From Burkholderiales bacterium (GTDB taxonomy: Bacteria > Pseudomonadota > Gammaproteobacteria > Burkholderiales > Nitrosomonadaceae), in contig JACKLV010000007.1 of the NCBI GenBank assembly GCA_024235755.1, positions 62,001-126,000 of the forward strand: a stretch of 64,000 nt of DNA, written 5' to 3'. The notes beneath the pieces are model-generated. The model had not been told where the DNA came from and ran no database searches. It saw only the letters and a list, made by a program, of their open reading frames with translations. Below, in pieces: positions 63,451 to 64,000 of this stretch. The position numbers and the translations under genes are program-made. Position 1 is the stretch's first letter. Each line of letters begins with the position of its first letter.

Positions 63451-64000
63451 ATGCTCCAAAAAATTCGTTCATCTGACATATCCCGTACATTGCGACAACG
63501 CCGACTACAGGATCGTCTGTTCCATTTATTCACAGTTTGGTTGCTGACAGCCGCATACACATCTTCACCGGCGCATGCCGTCGCGCTGCTCTCTGACGAG
63601 TTCGAACTCTATCTGCCCTGGACGCAATTTCGCGGCCAGACTTATTCCGTACAAATGCATCCGGCTACCGGAGACAATCTGAAATTCCTGCTGAATACCA
63701 CAGTTACGCGCAACAAAGCGTCCGAATCCGCGCTTGCGAATGTCGATGACGATCTGACCGTTGTGGTGCCGCAAGTCGGCTATCGTGGCGAACTGTACCG
63801 TGCCACGCTCAGCCATGACGGCGGCGACGCATTCCGGGTCACGCACGCCGTGCCTGTATCGGCCACCGCAGGCAGAGGCATACCGCTATCAACCGCATTG
63901 ATGGAAACTCGAACGGCCGAACAGATAGCGGCGGAATATCCAATCGCCGCCATCGCCGGATTCGAGCTGCGTTACGATGTTACAGTTTATCGAGTCAGTT
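63451..64000 (+). CDS. Exported protein, possibly alpha/beta hydrolase, cut by window edge
   Basis: An ATG at 63451 follows AGGAG and opens a frame to the end of the window (183 complete codons). It has a signal peptide (basic n-region, core 'FTVWLLTAAYTSSPAHA') and a beta-rich mature part. Near the edge 'AAIAGFELRYDVTVYRVS' resembles the start of secreted lipase-like alpha/beta hydrolases, but the catalytic region lies outside. Its function stays open. Confidence 0.62.
   Translation, partial: MLQKIRSSDISRTLRQRRLQDRLFHLFTVWLLTAAYTSSPAHAVALLSDEFELYLPWTQFRGQTYSVQMHPATGDNLKFLLNTTVTRNKASESALANVDDDLTVVVPQVGYRGELYRATLSHDGGDAFRVTHAVPVSATAGRGIPLSTALMETRTAEQIAAEYPIAAIAGFELRYDVTVYRVS

Noticed and set aside
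1..64000. tRNA genes or CRISPR arrays
   Set aside because: Visual reading found no cloverleaf-like sequence in the intergenic regions and no regularly spaced repeats.

Overview
The window reads as chromosomal DNA of a free-living Gram-negative proteobacterium, most likely a betaproteobacterium. The evidence is lipoprotein and OmpA-type envelope genes, type IV pilus genes (pilC, pilD beside coaE), the adjacent DUF2868/DUF3482 pair, a guaB-guaA operon and a middling GC content judged by eye. The style resembles Nitrosomonadales, but this is inference; no marker gene settles the taxon. No tRNA, rRNA, CRISPR array or complete insertion sequence was seen.

Bases 1-8653 hold the downstream part of an operon for a phage-tail-like contractile injection system (CIS/eCIS): a tube/LysM baseplate protein, a VgrG-like spike, a PAAR-like tip, a gp25-like wedge, a baseplate-J protein with an unusual C-terminal beta-propeller, and a tail protein I. 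The genes overlap by 1-13 bases or are nearly touching. Sheath, tube and ATPase genes are not in the window and may lie upstream. No tail-fibre gene is seen. The operon continues into a membrane-anchored protein with three PASTA repeats and a second single-pass membrane protein.

Bases 9617-21855 form an accessory block of exported protease-like and envelope proteins. It has two large TPR-CHAT lipoproteins with intact His/Cys pairs, a FecR-like lipoprotein, a secreted caspase-like (C14) protein with its His/Cys dyad, a coiled-coil CFI-box-CTERM membrane protein, a lipoprotein GH24 lysozyme and a small holin-like membrane protein. FecR, caspase, CFI-box and the second CHAT gene are tightly co-directional and probably co-transcribed. 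Together with the CIS and PASTA genes this is the most unusual part of the window. A working hypothesis is an envelope-anchored CIS coupled to a periplasmic caspase/CHAT proteolytic module.

Bases 21921-34126 are mostly housekeeping or regulatory: an AI-2E-type transporter, DUF4112, a 59-aa PLDc_N-like protein, a PAS-PAS-GGDEF-EAL protein, a thioredoxin-fold protein, guaB-guaA, a DUF4124 protein, a PD40 propeller protein and a glutaredoxin-MauE fusion. Bases 34319-41843 are a compact fatty-acid beta-oxidation operon (fadE, thiolase, FadB/J-type protein, acetyl-CoA hydrolase/transferase).

Bases 41920-50939 carry a RibD-C reductase, a VOC protein, bolA with a ferritin-like gene, pncA-pncB (NAD salvage, 4-base overlap), trxC, and a run of small lipoproteins with an OmpA protein and a SleB-like hydrolase. 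Bases 51276-64000 contain an AbgT transporter, an ArgE-type deacetylase, RlpA, coaE, pilD, pilC, the DUF3482 GTPase/DUF2868 pair, a class I amidotransferase, a YdjM-like membrane protein, a DUF4156 protein and the start of an exported protein cut by the right edge.
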